From the NCBI RefSeq assembly GCF_000146185.1, contig NC_012778.1, positions 417,501 through 481,500 on the forward strand: a DNA stretch of 64,000 bases, read 5' to 3'. Origin of the DNA: [Eubacterium] eligens ATCC 27750. Its GTDB lineage: Bacteria; Bacillota; Clostridia; Lachnospirales; Lachnospiraceae. Shown here in pieces: positions 8,125-17,350 of this stretch. A program made the translations under genes and the position numbers. Within the stretch, counting starts at the first letter, position 1; every line of letters begins with the position of its first letter. The notes under the pieces were generated by a model. It was not told the origin of the DNA and searched no databases. It worked only from the letters and a program-made list of their open reading frames with translations.

Positions 8125-8976
8125 ATGGATGACAAAATGAATGATGTGATTAATGAAGTGCAGAAAAAACTTGGAGAAGAATATGAGGTGAAAAGGGTTG
8201 AAGTTATGAAGAACAATGACACAAAACTGAAAGGAATTCAGGTCAGGAGAAAAGACATGAATGTTGCAAAGATATGTTACTGGACTAGTGAATCAGTTGA
8301 CGAGATTGTAGCTGTGATTAATAGAAGCCTGTTTCCTAAGTTTGATTGTGAAATCAATTTGGAGAAGCTAAAAGACAGGATTGTCTATACATTGGTGAAT
8401 GCTGATTCTAATAAGAGCAGACTAAAGACTATACCTTACAGGCTATTGAAAGGTACGGATTTAGCCATTACATATAAGCTAATCATTGATATTGATTTCA
8501 ATGCTACGGCTTCATCAGATGTTACAAATGCATTGATAGAGCATTTGGGAGTTACGGAAAATGATTTGTATACATTTGCGACTAAGAATACTCAGAAACT
8601 CTATGCTCCGAGTATCATGTCGCTTACGGATATTGTATCAAAGATAGATAATCAGTCTCAGGAAGATGTCAGCAACACTCCTGAGACTATTTTTGTATTG
8701 ACTAATTTCAAAAAGCATTTTGGGGCTTCATGTATCTTGTATCCAGATGTGTTGAAGAATTTCTGTATAGAGAAAAATATGGATGGTGTTTACATGATTC
8801 CGTCTTCTGTACATGAATTTCTGCTTTTGGTAATGGATAAGGAATATGTAAATTGTGGCTATGTTAAGCAAATGATTAAAGAAGCTAATAGAGAGAGCTT
8901 GGAGAAGGAAGATGTACTGTCTGACAATCTGTATTACTATAACGCCGTAAATGACGCTGTAAGCATTGTGGAATAG
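8125..8976 (+). CDS. DUF5688-like protein
   Basis: 283 residues, soluble. The layout resembles the DUF5688 group found in Lachnospiraceae accessory regions: an N-terminal charged helix, then a region ending near residue 230 with 'GVYMIPSSVHEFLLL', a motif I associate with this family. Function is unknown. It has a strong 'aggagg' and is followed by two small genes at 9 nt and with an 11-nt overlap, so the three form an operon. I am confident it is a gene and moderately confident of the family. Confidence 0.75.
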   Translation: MDDKMNDVINEVQKKLGEEYEVKRVEVMKNNDTKLKGIQVRRKDMNVAKICYWTSESVDEIVAVINRSLFPKFDCEINLEKLKDRIVYTLVNADSNKSRLKTIPYRLLKGTDLAITYKLIIDIDFNATASSDVTNALIEHLGVTENDLYTFATKNTQKLYAPSIMSLTDIVSKIDNQSQEDVSNTPETIFVLTNFKKHFGASCILYPDVLKNFCIEKNMDGVYMIPSSVHEFLLLVMDKEYVNCGYVKQMIKEANRESLEKEDVLSDNLYYYNAVNDAVSIVE

Positions 8977-8985
8977 GAGGCTGAC

Positions 8986-9339
8986 ATGAAATATACATTT
9001 AGGAGTGAAAAAGAGCTCCAAGAGGTTATACAGGCTTGTGCAGGCATTCCACAGAAGGTGATAGATAATGCAAAGTATCACATTGGACTTGTAGAAGAAT
9101 GTTTTGAAGATGGTGCATGTGGAAACTTCTATATACTGACGGATGATGATGGTATAGACAGTGATACATACAAGGATTGTCTCAGGGAGTATAACCTGAT
9201 TGAAGGAGACTATGAGTTTGACGACCTGATATGTGAAGAAAATGGTTCTGAGTGGCATATAAGGGCATTCATAGGTACAGACGCTTACTGGGGATTCTTT
9301 TACAAATGTAAGACTAAGGAGGTTTTCTATGGAAAGTAA
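8986..9339 (+). CDS. hypothetical acidic protein, island operon
   Basis: 117 residues, strongly acidic in the middle ('YILTDDDGIDSDTYKDC'), no membrane segment. It lies 9 nt after the DUF5688 gene with 'aggagg' before the start, and its last 11 nt overlap the next gene. Its size and acidity would suit an antirestriction-like or inhibitor role, but no motif proves this. Confidence 0.65.
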   Translation: MKYTFRSEKELQEVIQACAGIPQKVIDNAKYHIGLVEECFEDGACGNFYILTDDDGIDSDTYKDCLREYNLIEGDYEFDDLICEENGSEWHIRAFIGTDAYWGFFYKCKTKEVFYGK

Positions 9340-9793
9340 GAAAGAACAGTTGATAACAGAAGTTGTCTATCAGGGAAATCATACATATGAGATTAAGAAA
9401 ACGATAGACGGGTTTAAAGGTGACAAAGCAATTCTTATAGGTCTGTATCCGACAGTTGATGGAGATAACATTACAAAGATTGACAGTACACAGTTACATC
9501 TGATTAATCATATGAAAGAACTTGGATTAAATGAGGTAAGGATTATGAACCTGTATTCAGAAGTGTTTGACAGAAAGCCTACTACATCACAGCTGACATA
9601 TGACAAGGAAAACTTTGAGTACATTACACAGGCTGTCAATACTGCAGGAGAATACAAGCTGATAATTGCATATGGCAGTTCACACAGCAGTAATAAGACT
9701 ACTAATACTTTAAAGAAAAATCTGCTCGAAGCTATCAGTAATAGTAAGGCTAAGGACAGAGTATATCAGATAAGTTCAGTGGCGAAATTTTGA
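9329..9793 (+). CDS. DUF1643-like protein
   Basis: 154 residues. 'KAILIGLYPTVDGD' then 'NHMKELGLNEVRIMNLYS' resembles the DUF1643 pattern (an 'MLNPSTAD'-like loop followed by 'G...V.V.NL'), and 'YKLIIAYG' fits the later conserved strand. DUF1643 function is unknown. The ribosome binding site 'aggagg' lies inside the previous gene, pointing to translational coupling. The C-terminus ends at a junction with a dinD fragment, so it could be slightly truncated. Confidence 0.6.
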   Translation: MESKKEQLITEVVYQGNHTYEIKKTIDGFKGDKAILIGLYPTVDGDNITKIDSTQLHLINHMKELGLNEVRIMNLYSEVFDRKPTTSQLTYDKENFEYITQAVNTAGEYKLIIAYGSSHSSNKTTNTLKKNLLEAISNSKAKDRVYQISSVAKF

Positions 9794-9893
9794 AAAAGTA
9801 ATAAAACGTGCAATGATTGTATGTAAAAATAGTGGACATGATGTTTTGGACGATTTTGCTGATGTCAGCAAAATCGTGGAAGCTGGTGCAACA
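9774..9893 (+). pseudogene. fragment of a DinD-like gene
   Basis: Read in the frame starting at 9774, the DNA gives about 40 codons beginning 'VQWRNFEKVIKRAMIVC' and including 'DDFADVSKIV'. This resembles the middle of DNA-damage-inducible protein D (pattern 'WRNF..VI.KA..AC..SG....DHF..V.K'). Both ends are missing and there is no start codon or ribosome binding site. It overlaps the end of the DUF1643-like gene in another frame. Confidence 0.5.
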
Positions 9894-9903
9894 CACAAAA
9901 AAT

Positions 9904-10050
9904 GGATATGCAAATTTGAAGTATAAGTATGGTGATAGACATTTCTGGTGCAGAGGATATTATGTCGACACAGTAGGTAAGAATGCAAAGAAAAATGAAG
10001 AGTATGAAAAAAATTAGATGCAGGAAGATCTGGAATATGATCAGATTTCC
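9904..10050 (+). pseudogene. C-terminal remnant of an IS200/IS605 TnpA transposase
   Basis: The frame from 9904 reads 'NLKYKYGDRHFWCRGYYV' then 'DTVGKN', the signature C-terminal block of IS200-type Y1 transposases. A TAG at 10015-10017 interrupts it, after which 'MQEDLEYDQIS' continues the family pattern. The HUH motif and catalytic Tyr region upstream are gone. The remnant runs into the right direct repeat. Confidence 0.8.
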
Positions 10051-10219
10051 ATGTATTAATTATTGTGATTTTGAAAACCTGCATAAACACTGGGAATGTT
10101 TTTGGACAGGTTGGGCACTTTTATGTCGCTTGGTGTCATGGAAGAGTAGAATGATTGTAAATGGAAGTTCTAACTTGGTTGAGTTTTGTGTTAAAATGGG
10201 TAAAATGAATTGTAATTTA
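10045..10219 (+). repeat. direct repeat, right copy, bounding the accessory island
   Basis: Partner of 5553-5725. Identity is highest in the first 50 bp and lower later. It begins inside the last codons of the TnpA remnant. The two copies enclose about 4.3 kb of accessory genes. Confidence 0.85.
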
Positions 10220-10289
10220 TAGAGAAAAGCACATGTCAAAGAATCTTTGCGTAACTATATATGCAATGTAATGTGATGATTGCTTTATT

Positions 10290-10317
10290 TTGAACATTAT
10301 TTTTCGGATAATATTAT
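10290..10317 (+). promoter_or_regulatory. putative promoter of the truncated XRE gene
   Basis: TTGAAC, 16-nt spacer, TATTAT, located 21 nt before the start codon. The rest of 10220-10289 holds nothing I can identify. Confidence 0.45.
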
Positions 10318-10337
10318 TGAAAGGAGGTCGTAATATT

Positions 10338-10433
10338 ATGAATATAGGAAATCAAATATTGAACATTCGGAAAGAAAATCAATTAACACAAGAGGAGTTT
10401 GGCAATTCGATATTTTTCTTGACACATTACTAA
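10338..10433 (+). pseudogene. truncated XRE-type HTH regulator
   Basis: 31 codons. The first 23 read as the opening of an XRE HTH ('ILNIRKENQLTQEEFGN'), then change to 'SIFFLTHY' and stop, with no recognition helix. 'aaggagg' precedes the start. This looks like an internal deletion of a longer regulator gene. Confidence 0.65.
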
Positions 10434-10447
10434 AGGAGGATTCAAAA

Positions 10448-10549
10448 ATGGTACAATCTATGGATAAAGAAAGAGCAATGGGCATAATAAAACACGAAAA
10501 ATCAAAGAGTGACAAAAAGGCAGTTCAATATATTAAAGAACATGATTAA
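10448..10549 (+). CDS. 33-residue small basic protein
   Basis: Starts 7 nt after 'aaggagga' and ends at 10549. It is highly charged ('KHEKSKSDKKAVQYIKEHD'). It may be a real small protein or the tail of the gene whose front survives at 10338. No family is recognised. Confidence 0.4.
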   Translation: MVQSMDKERAMGIIKHEKSKSDKKAVQYIKEHD

Positions 10550-10613
10550 ATGAATTTGATAAGGGCGGTCCTACTGTGCAGCATGTGTGAGAATAAAAGG
10601 AGATGGCAGTATT

Positions 10614-11285
10614 ATGAACAAGGCATATGAGCGAGAAACAGAAATGTGGAATCAGGTATTTAAGGAATGTACACCTGTGGATTTAAGAACTTTAGATTTA
10701 CAAGTTGAAACAATGTTTGACGAAGCGTTAAAGCTGTTTGCACAAAAAACAACAAATGTATTAGATTTTGGCTGTGGTACAGGAGATATTTCTTTTCAAT
10801 ATTTGCAGTATCAGCCTACACACAAAGTTTTAGGAATTGATGCTTCAAAAACGGGCATTGAATTTGCAACTGAAACAGCAAGATTAAGTGATTATAAAAC
10901 GGCAACTTTTCTTGAAGGTACAGACCATACGGTAAAGCAATTAGAAGAAAATTCATTTGATGGAGTGATATTATCAAATGTGTTGGATGTAATGCCCAAA
11001 GATGTGTCAAAGGAGGTAGTTGAAGATTTAGAACGGGTATTGAAGCCTGGTGGATATTGGTTTATTAAAATGAATCCGTATTATTCAAAAGAAGAACTGG
11101 AAAGTTTCGGATATGAGAATATGGGAAATAACATTTATGAAGAGAATCATATTATGAGACTAAGACAGGCTACAACAAATTACTGGAAAGAAAGATTTGC
11201 ACGTTTTGGAAAGGAAATTATTTATCTGGAATTTGAGTATCCGTGGCAGGAGGGAATGAATCGTCTGTTTGTTTATCAGAGTTAA
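10614..11285 (+). CDS. class I SAM-dependent methyltransferase
   Basis: 223 residues. SAM-binding motif I 'VLDFGCGTGDISF' is near residues 51-63, with 'VLGIDAS' (motif II) and 'FDGVILSNVLDVMP' (motif IV), then 'RVLKPGGYWFIKMNPYY'. This is the UbiE/Tam-like small-molecule methyltransferase fold; the substrate is unknown. ATG 10614 is preferred over GTG 10587 because 'aaaaggaga' lies about 11 nt upstream. It stands alone just beyond the island. Confidence 0.85.
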   Translation: MNKAYERETEMWNQVFKECTPVDLRTLDLQVETMFDEALKLFAQKTTNVLDFGCGTGDISFQYLQYQPTHKVLGIDASKTGIEFATETARLSDYKTATFLEGTDHTVKQLEENSFDGVILSNVLDVMPKDVSKEVVEDLERVLKPGGYWFIKMNPYYSKEELESFGYENMGNNIYEENHIMRLRQATTNYWKERFARFGKEIIYLEFEYPWQEGMNRLFVYQS

Positions 11286-11320
11286 AAGAACCTGGTTAAA
11301 AGAATCTGGCTGTACTACAT

Positions 11321-11349
11321 TTGCAATAATAAGAAGTTTGCGCTATAAT
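11321..11349 (+). promoter_or_regulatory. promoter of the EAL-mrp operon
   Basis: TTGCAA, 17-nt spacer, TATAAT, about 50 nt before the EAL-protein start. Confidence 0.65.
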
Positions 11350-11399
11350 ACTATTTATACAAGACGTGAAATTTAGTATTGATTTAGGAGATATCGCTT

Positions 11400-13670
11400 A
11401 TGAGAGTGTTTTATGGGCTTATTATTACGGCGGTAATTTTAATGATTGGGGCGTGTGCTTTAAAGGCATATAAAAAAGAGGGTGCACTGGCAAGAGTTGT
11501 GTTTTTATATGAGCTTGGTGCATTTATATGTGGGATAATATTTTTAGTGTATACATATGTTCCAGGAACCACCATTACAGTTCTGTGTAAGGGACTTATT
11601 ATGGCGAGCTTTGACTGGCTTCTTATACTTCTTATGTATTATACCCAGTATTATACAGGCATGTTTAAGGGCATTGTGGGTGTAAAAGTTTTTATGATTG
11701 CATATTCGCTGCTTGAGACTGTTGCATTTCTGATTAATACATGGACGAGATGGATATTTGATATAACATATATATCGGATGACCAGATAATTGTCCAGTT
11801 TGCAAAAGGTAATGTTCTGGGCCGGTTACATTATGTATTTGCTTATGGCATTATGTTGCTGCTTATTTTAAGTTATATAGTAATGGTTGAGAGGATGTCA
11901 AGATTCTACAGATTCAGGTATTTTGCTATTCTCATATTATTATTAGCTGCATCTTTGCTTGATATAATGACTACGTGGTCTGATTCAATATATGACATGT
12001 CAATGGCTGCATTTGGCATCATGTCTATACTCATATATTATCTTACATACAGGTATGTTCCTAATGAGCTTATTGAGAATACATTTTCACTTATAATCAG
12101 GGATATGAATAGTGGAATTATATGCTTTGATAATGCTGGAAGATGTATATATTGTAATGGTATTGTTAAAGAAATGTATTCTATTACTGATAATATTAAT
12201 GAAGTGGAGCATAATTATGCAAGCTGGCTTCATACTCAGACAGAGCATGATAATAAGAAATTCAGGCAGACAATCAGCGTGGGAGATGAGAGGAGAAGCA
12301 TCGATATTTCATATAATCGTGTATATGATGATAAGCATAATTTTATATGTGATTATTTTATATTTAATGATCGTACGGAAGCTGTTGAGCTTTTAGAATA
12401 TGAAAAGTTCAGAGCTACACATGATAATCTCACGGGACTTCTTAATAAGGAGCAGTTCTATGAGGAAACTGCCAATGTAGTGAGAAACGACAGGAATCAC
12501 ACATATTGTCTGGTGTGCAGCAATATTAAAGATTTTAAGCTTGTTAATGAGCTTTTTGGAATCGAAAAGGGTGATGAGATTATTAAAATGCAGGCGGGGC
12601 TTATCAAGGCTTCATCTGAAAGTGGCTATATATGTGGAAGAATCCAGAATGACAGATTTGCTGTGTGTATGCCGAAGGACAGTTTTAAGAATGAAATAAT
12701 GCAGAATAGTATTGTAAGTATGCAGGACAGATTCAACAATGCATCATTTAAGATAAGGGTTGTAGTTGGTGTTTATGATATTGAAGATGTTGATGAGCCT
12801 GTAAGTAATATGTGTGATAAAGCATTTATTGCGAGCGAGACTATTAAGAATAATTATGAAACTAATATTGCATACTATGATGATAAGCTGTTAAAGAGAA
12901 CTCTTGAAGAAAGAAGAGTTATCAGTGAGTTTGAAGGGGCAATTGAGAAGAAAGAATTTAAAATGTTTCTTCAGCCACAGGTTAATACTCATGGTAAGGC
13001 TTATGGAGCAGAGGCGCTTGTGCGCTGGCAGCATCCTGAGAGAGGGTTGCTGTCGCCATTCTTCTTCATTGATATTCTGGAGACTACAGGTCTTATATAT
13101 AAGCTTGACATGTATATGTGGGAATGTGCAGCAGCTAAATTAAGTGAATGGAAGAAGAAGGGTGATACGGTTCATTATATCTCTGTAAATATATCTACTA
13201 AGGATTTTTATCTTATAGATGTATATGAGGTTATTACATCAATTGTCAAGAAATATGATATTGAACCTAAGATGTTAAAGCTAGAGATTACCGAGACAGC
13301 ACTTATGTCTGATCTTAAGAAGAATATGGAGGTAATTAAGTCTCTCAGGGATTATGGATTTAAGATAGAGATTGATGATTTTGGAAGTGGATATTCTTCG
13401 TTGAATATGTTAAAAGATATAAGTGCAGATGTTCTTAAGATTGATATGGCATTCCTGCGTGCTACAGAGAATGAGGTTAAAGGACAGGATATTCTGGAGA
13501 CTATTATTTCTCTTGGTGGAAAGCTTGGAATGGAAGTAATTACTGAAGGAGTAGAGACAGACAAACAGCTTATTATGCTGACAGAGATGGGGTGTCATAT
13601 ATTCCAGGGATATTATTTCTCAAAGCCTATACCAGTCGAAGAATTTGAACAAAAATACATGAATGAATAA
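11400..13670 (+). CDS. membrane cyclic-di-GMP phosphodiesterase (7TM, PAS-like, degenerate GGDEF, EAL)
   Basis: 756 residues. Seven hydrophobic segments fill about 1-215 (7TM sensor type), followed by a PAS-like segment, a GGDEF fold and a C-terminal EAL domain. At the cyclase active site the usual GGDEF reads 'IQNDRF' (about 415-420), so synthesis activity is probably lost. The EAL domain keeps E538-A-L, 'EITETAL', D659-D660 in 'DDFGSGYSSL', 'EGVET' and 'QGYYFSKP', so it should hydrolyse cyclic-di-GMP. The signal sensed is unknown. mrp follows after 12 nt. Given flagellin nearby, control of motility is plausible. Confidence 0.9.
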   Translation: MRVFYGLIITAVILMIGACALKAYKKEGALARVVFLYELGAFICGIIFLVYTYVPGTTITVLCKGLIMASFDWLLILLMYYTQYYTGMFKGIVGVKVFMIAYSLLETVAFLINTWTRWIFDITYISDDQIIVQFAKGNVLGRLHYVFAYGIMLLLILSYIVMVERMSRFYRFRYFAILILLLAASLLDIMTTWSDSIYDMSMAAFGIMSILIYYLTYRYVPNELIENTFSLIIRDMNSGIICFDNAGRCIYCNGIVKEMYSITDNINEVEHNYASWLHTQTEHDNKKFRQTISVGDERRSIDISYNRVYDDKHNFICDYFIFNDRTEAVELLEYEKFRATHDNLTGLLNKEQFYEETANVVRNDRNHTYCLVCSNIKDFKLVNELFGIEKGDEIIKMQAGLIKASSESGYICGRIQNDRFAVCMPKDSFKNEIMQNSIVSMQDRFNNASFKIRVVVGVYDIEDVDEPVSNMCDKAFIASETIKNNYETNIAYYDDKLLKRTLEERRVISEFEGAIEKKEFKMFLQPQVNTHGKAYGAEALVRWQHPERGLLSPFFFIDILETTGLIYKLDMYMWECAAAKLSEWKKKGDTVHYISVNISTKDFYLIDVYEVITSIVKKYDIEPKMLKLEITETALMSDLKKNMEVIKSLRDYGFKIEIDDFGSGYSSLNMLKDISADVLKIDMAFLRATENEVKGQDILETIISLGGKLGMEVITEGVETDKQLIMLTEMGCHIFQGYYFSKPIPVEEFEQKYMNE

Positions 13671-13682
13671 TGGGAGGAAGTT

Positions 13683-14507
13683 ATGAGCGAGAATTGTTCA
13701 GGAAGTTGCTCAAGCTGCAGTTCAGACTGCGAATCAAGAAAAGGACCACAGATATTAAGAAATGCCAATAATGGCAAAGTTAAGAAGGTTATAGCTGTTG
13801 TCAGTGGCAAGGGAGGTGTTGGTAAATCACTTGTCACATCAATGCTGGCAGTTAAAGCCAATAAGGATGGAAAGAAATCGGCAATACTTGATGCAGATAT
13901 TACAGGACCATCTATTCCTAAGTCTTTTGGACTTACAGAAAGGGTAACATGTAATGAAGATGGAACTGTAATGTATCCTGAAACTTCAAAGAATGGCATT
14001 AAGGTTATGTCACTTAATCTTCTTATGGAAAAGGAGACTGACCCGGTTATATGGAGAGGACCTGTTATTGCGGGAGTTGTTAAGCAGTTCTGGGAAGATG
14101 TTGACTGGGATGAGACAGACTGTATGTTTGTTGACTGTCCTCCGGGAACAGGAGATGTTCCTCTTACAGTTTTCCAGTCTATGCCGATAGACGGAATTAT
14201 TATTGTAACTTCACCACAGGATCTTGTTTCAATGATTGTGGAGAAGGCAATTAATATGGCTAAGCTTATGAATATTCCGGTTATTGGAATTGTAGAGAAT
14301 ATGTCTTATTTCAAATGTCCAGACTGCGGTAATATCCATTATATATACGGAAAGAGTAAGATTGATGAAGTGGCAGCAGCTAATGATATCAAGACTGTTG
14401 CAAAGCTTCCAATGGACGCAAAGGTAGCTGGACTTGTTGATTCAGGAAAGGCTGAGGAACTTGATGTGTCTGCATTAGATGGAATATTTGATGCAATTAT
14501 GGCTTAA
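13683..14507 (+). CDS. mrp: Mrp/NBP35-family Fe-S carrier P-loop ATPase
   Basis: 274 residues. Deviant Walker A 'GKGGVGKS' at about 42-49, followed by 'DADITGPSIPK' and 'VDCPPGTGD'. The Cys-rich N-terminus ('CSGSCSSCSSDC') and the late pair 'FKCPDCG' are the predicted cluster-binding sites. The family assembles and hands over [4Fe-4S] clusters. 'gggagg' precedes the start, and the gene is probably cotranscribed with the EAL gene. Confidence 0.92.
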   Translation: MSENCSGSCSSCSSDCESRKGPQILRNANNGKVKKVIAVVSGKGGVGKSLVTSMLAVKANKDGKKSAILDADITGPSIPKSFGLTERVTCNEDGTVMYPETSKNGIKVMSLNLLMEKETDPVIWRGPVIAGVVKQFWEDVDWDETDCMFVDCPPGTGDVPLTVFQSMPIDGIIIVTSPQDLVSMIVEKAINMAKLMNIPVIGIVENMSYFKCPDCGNIHYIYGKSKIDEVAAANDIKTVAKLPMDAKVAGLVDSGKAEELDVSALDGIFDAIMA

Positions 14508-14519
14508 CAGAGAAGAATA

Positions 14520-15755
14520 ATGAAAAGATTGATTTTATTTAAAGGCGGAGTAGAAACATTAGAATTCTTTACAGAGCAGATGGCTGCTGTATGGGAGAAG
14601 ATGGGCTGCTCCGTTTTCTGGTATAATTTAATGTTACAGCAGGCCAGTTCTTCTGCACTGGTGGAATTTTTCAAGGCTCACAGCTCAGACGAGTGGTATA
14701 TGTTTACATTTAACTTTGAAGGAATAGCAGGAGAAGCCGGTCTGTATCGTGATGATGGCTGGAATTTCTGGGACTGGGCAGGTGTTAAGGTTGTAAATGT
14801 GGTTGTAGATCACCCGCTTTATTACAACAAATATATCCGAAAGCACCCTGAAAAGTATATCCAGCTTGATATTGATGAAATGCATGTTGCATACATGAAC
14901 AGGTTTTTCCCGGAAGTACATACTGAATATATGCTTACAGCCGGAACAGAGCTTAATTATAACAGATGTATAATGCCTGATAAGAATTACCTGTCAATGA
15001 AGGAAAGACCGATAGATATTATATTTACAGGTAATTACACTCCGAAAAGAATACTAAGGAAACATCTGGATAACATGGATGATGAGTATATAGATTTCTA
15101 TGAGGGTGTGCTGTCATATCTGATAGACAATCCGTCAGAGACGATTGATGCGGCGGCGGAAAATGCGTTACGCAGGGAATTCCCTGATATTACAGATGAA
15201 CAGCTTGTCGACTGCATGCCTAATATGATGTATGCAGACCTTGCTGTAAGATTCCACTACAGGGAGCTTGCAATAAGGGCACTGGCTGATTCAGGACTTA
15301 AGATTCATACTTATGGCGAAGGTTATAATTATATCGAATGTAACCACCATGAGAATATAATTGAGCATGGAGGTGTTGATTCCAAGGTGTGTCTTGATAT
15401 GATTAGTCAGGCAAAGATTTCTCTTAATGTAATGCCATGGTTTAAGATGGGCGCACACGACAGAGTGTTTAATACTATGCTTAATGGAGGTGTTGCACTT
15501 ACTGATACTTCGCTGTTTTATGAGAACACATTTGCAGATGGTGAAAATGTGTTGTTCTATTCACTTGAGGATTTAAGAGACTATGAAAAGTCGGGATATG
15601 ATGCGTGTATTGCGGCACGAATTACGGATAAGGTTAAATGTGCATTAGCTGATACAAAACATTTGCAGGAAATCGCTGACAGCGGGTATGAATGCTGTAA
15701 GGGCAGACATAGCTGGATTGAGAGGGCTGTAGTGATTGAAAAGTATTTTCGTTAA
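14520..15755 (+). CDS. CgeB-like glycosyltransferase (DUF3880 / GT4-like)
   Basis: 411 residues, no membrane segment. The N-terminal half resembles the DUF3880-like domain; the C-terminal half has the CgeB/GT-B pattern 'SLNVMPWFKMGAHDRVFNTM' followed by 'NGGVALTD' and 'FADGENVLFYSLEDL'. Donor and acceptor are unknown. Twelve bases separate it from mrp. Its position near flagellin would allow a role in flagellin or surface glycosylation, but other genes lie between. Confidence 0.75.
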   Translation: MKRLILFKGGVETLEFFTEQMAAVWEKMGCSVFWYNLMLQQASSSALVEFFKAHSSDEWYMFTFNFEGIAGEAGLYRDDGWNFWDWAGVKVVNVVVDHPLYYNKYIRKHPEKYIQLDIDEMHVAYMNRFFPEVHTEYMLTAGTELNYNRCIMPDKNYLSMKERPIDIIFTGNYTPKRILRKHLDNMDDEYIDFYEGVLSYLIDNPSETIDAAAENALRREFPDITDEQLVDCMPNMMYADLAVRFHYRELAIRALADSGLKIHTYGEGYNYIECNHHENIIEHGGVDSKVCLDMISQAKISLNVMPWFKMGAHDRVFNTMLNGGVALTDTSLFYENTFADGENVLFYSLEDLRDYEKSGYDACIAARITDKVKCALADTKHLQEIADSGYECCKGRHSWIERAVVIEKYFR

Positions 15756-15895
15756 ATGGAATTGAATAATACAAATAAACATGTGTGTGCAATTTTTCTG
15801 TACTCCATGCCATAAATCACTAGAATATATAACTCAATTACAGTATTATTATAATTAACAGATACAGACAGGTTATTTTATGATAGGAGTATATT

Positions 15896-17263
15896 ATGGC
15901 AAATTCACAAAAAGGCAAGATTGATATGACCACAGGTCATATCATGAGAAATATTATACTGTTTGCGATACCGATTATTATTGGAAATGTTTTGCAGCAG
16001 TTATATACTACGGTTGATGCACTTGTAATAGGTAAATACTGTGGTGATACATCTTTAGCTGCGGTAGGAACGAGTTCGCAGCCTGTTGAAGTATTATTAT
16101 GTGTCTTTTTAGGAATAGGAACAGGTGTGTCTATTCTTATTTCACAATATACCGGGGCCAGGGAATCGAGAAAGGTTGTTTCAGTATGTGGAACTTCAAT
16201 AACATTTATATATATTATAGGTATTCCGATTGGAATTCTTGGATGGTTTGCAGCACCGTATATTCTGGAATTTATGAAAGTGCCGCAGGATGTGTGGAAT
16301 GCCGCATTAATCTATACAAGGGTTGTATTCTTAGGCACACTTGGTAATCTGGGGTATAATATGAACGCCGGAATTTTAAGAGGACTTGGAGACAGCAAGG
16401 CTTCGCTATGGTTTCTGGTTGTGTCATGTGTTTCTAATATAGTATTTGATTTATTGTTTGTTGCAGGTTTTGGAATGGATGTAGCCGGGGCAGCACTTTC
16501 TACAAGTATTGCCATGTTTATTTCATGGATTGTAAGTATTGTTTATATAAGAAAGAAGTTTCCAGAGATACAGTTTACATTTTTGCCGAGAAGATTCTCT
16601 GGAACAATGATGAAGGATATTCTGGCTATTGGCTTACCTGTTGGTCTTAACAATTCGCTTTATTCATTAGGACATGTTGCATTACAGACCTTTAATAACT
16701 CACAGGGTGCTATATTTATGGCAGGAGGTGCAGTAGCAGGAAGAATTACAGGATGCTCTAACATAGCAATTACCGGATTGTCTTCGGCGGCCACTACATT
16801 TTCAGGACAGAATTACGGTGCTAAGAAATACTCAAGAATTAAAGAAGGACACTGGAGAATTCCATTGTGTTCAGGTCTTATTACATTAAGTTGTGGATTG
16901 TTTTTCATAATGATACATAAACCTATAATACGTTTCTTTTCATCAGATGAAATGGTATTGATGTATGCGAGCAGGCATGTTGTTGTCATGCTGCTTTCAC
17001 AGTGGTTTTTTGCTATCTTTAACTGTATAATATCTATTGTAAACGGAACCGGAAAGGTGCGTTATACTACAATTGTCAATATTCTTATGCTTTGGGCGGT
17101 CAGAATTCCAAGTGCCTATATTATTAACAGATACTTTGATGGAACATGGGTAATGTTGTGCTTCCCAATTTCTTTCAGTTTTGGAATGTTTGCAATGATA
17201 GGTTATTATCTGTTCTCGCCAGCATGGAAGGAAGTTATGAGAATGGCAGAAAAAAATTCATAA
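15896..17263 (+). CDS. MATE-family multidrug/cation exporter
   Basis: 455 residues, about 12 membrane segments. The N-terminal 'IPIIIGNVLQQLYTTVDALVIGKY' region is the signature of MATE exporters, which use Na+ or H+ gradients to expel cationic compounds. 'ataggag' precedes the start by 8 nt. A related but distinct MATE gene is at 60.7 kb. Confidence 0.92.
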   Translation: MANSQKGKIDMTTGHIMRNIILFAIPIIIGNVLQQLYTTVDALVIGKYCGDTSLAAVGTSSQPVEVLLCVFLGIGTGVSILISQYTGARESRKVVSVCGTSITFIYIIGIPIGILGWFAAPYILEFMKVPQDVWNAALIYTRVVFLGTLGNLGYNMNAGILRGLGDSKASLWFLVVSCVSNIVFDLLFVAGFGMDVAGAALSTSIAMFISWIVSIVYIRKKFPEIQFTFLPRRFSGTMMKDILAIGLPVGLNNSLYSLGHVALQTFNNSQGAIFMAGGAVAGRITGCSNIAITGLSSAATTFSGQNYGAKKYSRIKEGHWRIPLCSGLITLSCGLFFIMIHKPIIRFFSSDEMVLMYASRHVVVMLLSQWFFAIFNCIISIVNGTGKVRYTTIVNILMLWAVRIPSAYIINRYFDGTWVMLCFPISFSFGMFAMIGYYLFSPAWKEVMRMAEKNS

Positions 17264-17280
17264 TGCCGGTAAAATATAAA

Positions 17281-17318
17281 CCCCTGTATCAACATGCATG
17301 GAATTGTTGATACAGGGG
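17281..17318. terminator. bidirectional terminator between MATE and flagellin genes
   Basis: Fourteen-pair stem 'cccctgtatcaaca' / 'tgttgatacagggg' with A/T-rich flanks on both sides, placed between convergent genes. Confidence 0.85.
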
Positions 17319-17350
17319 TATTAATTTAACAAAATATTATTTCAGAATAA

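Noticed and set aside
8728..9258. 176-codon minus-strand frame
   Set aside because: Shadow of the DUF5688 gene and its neighbour, both of which have good ribosome binding sites and spacing.
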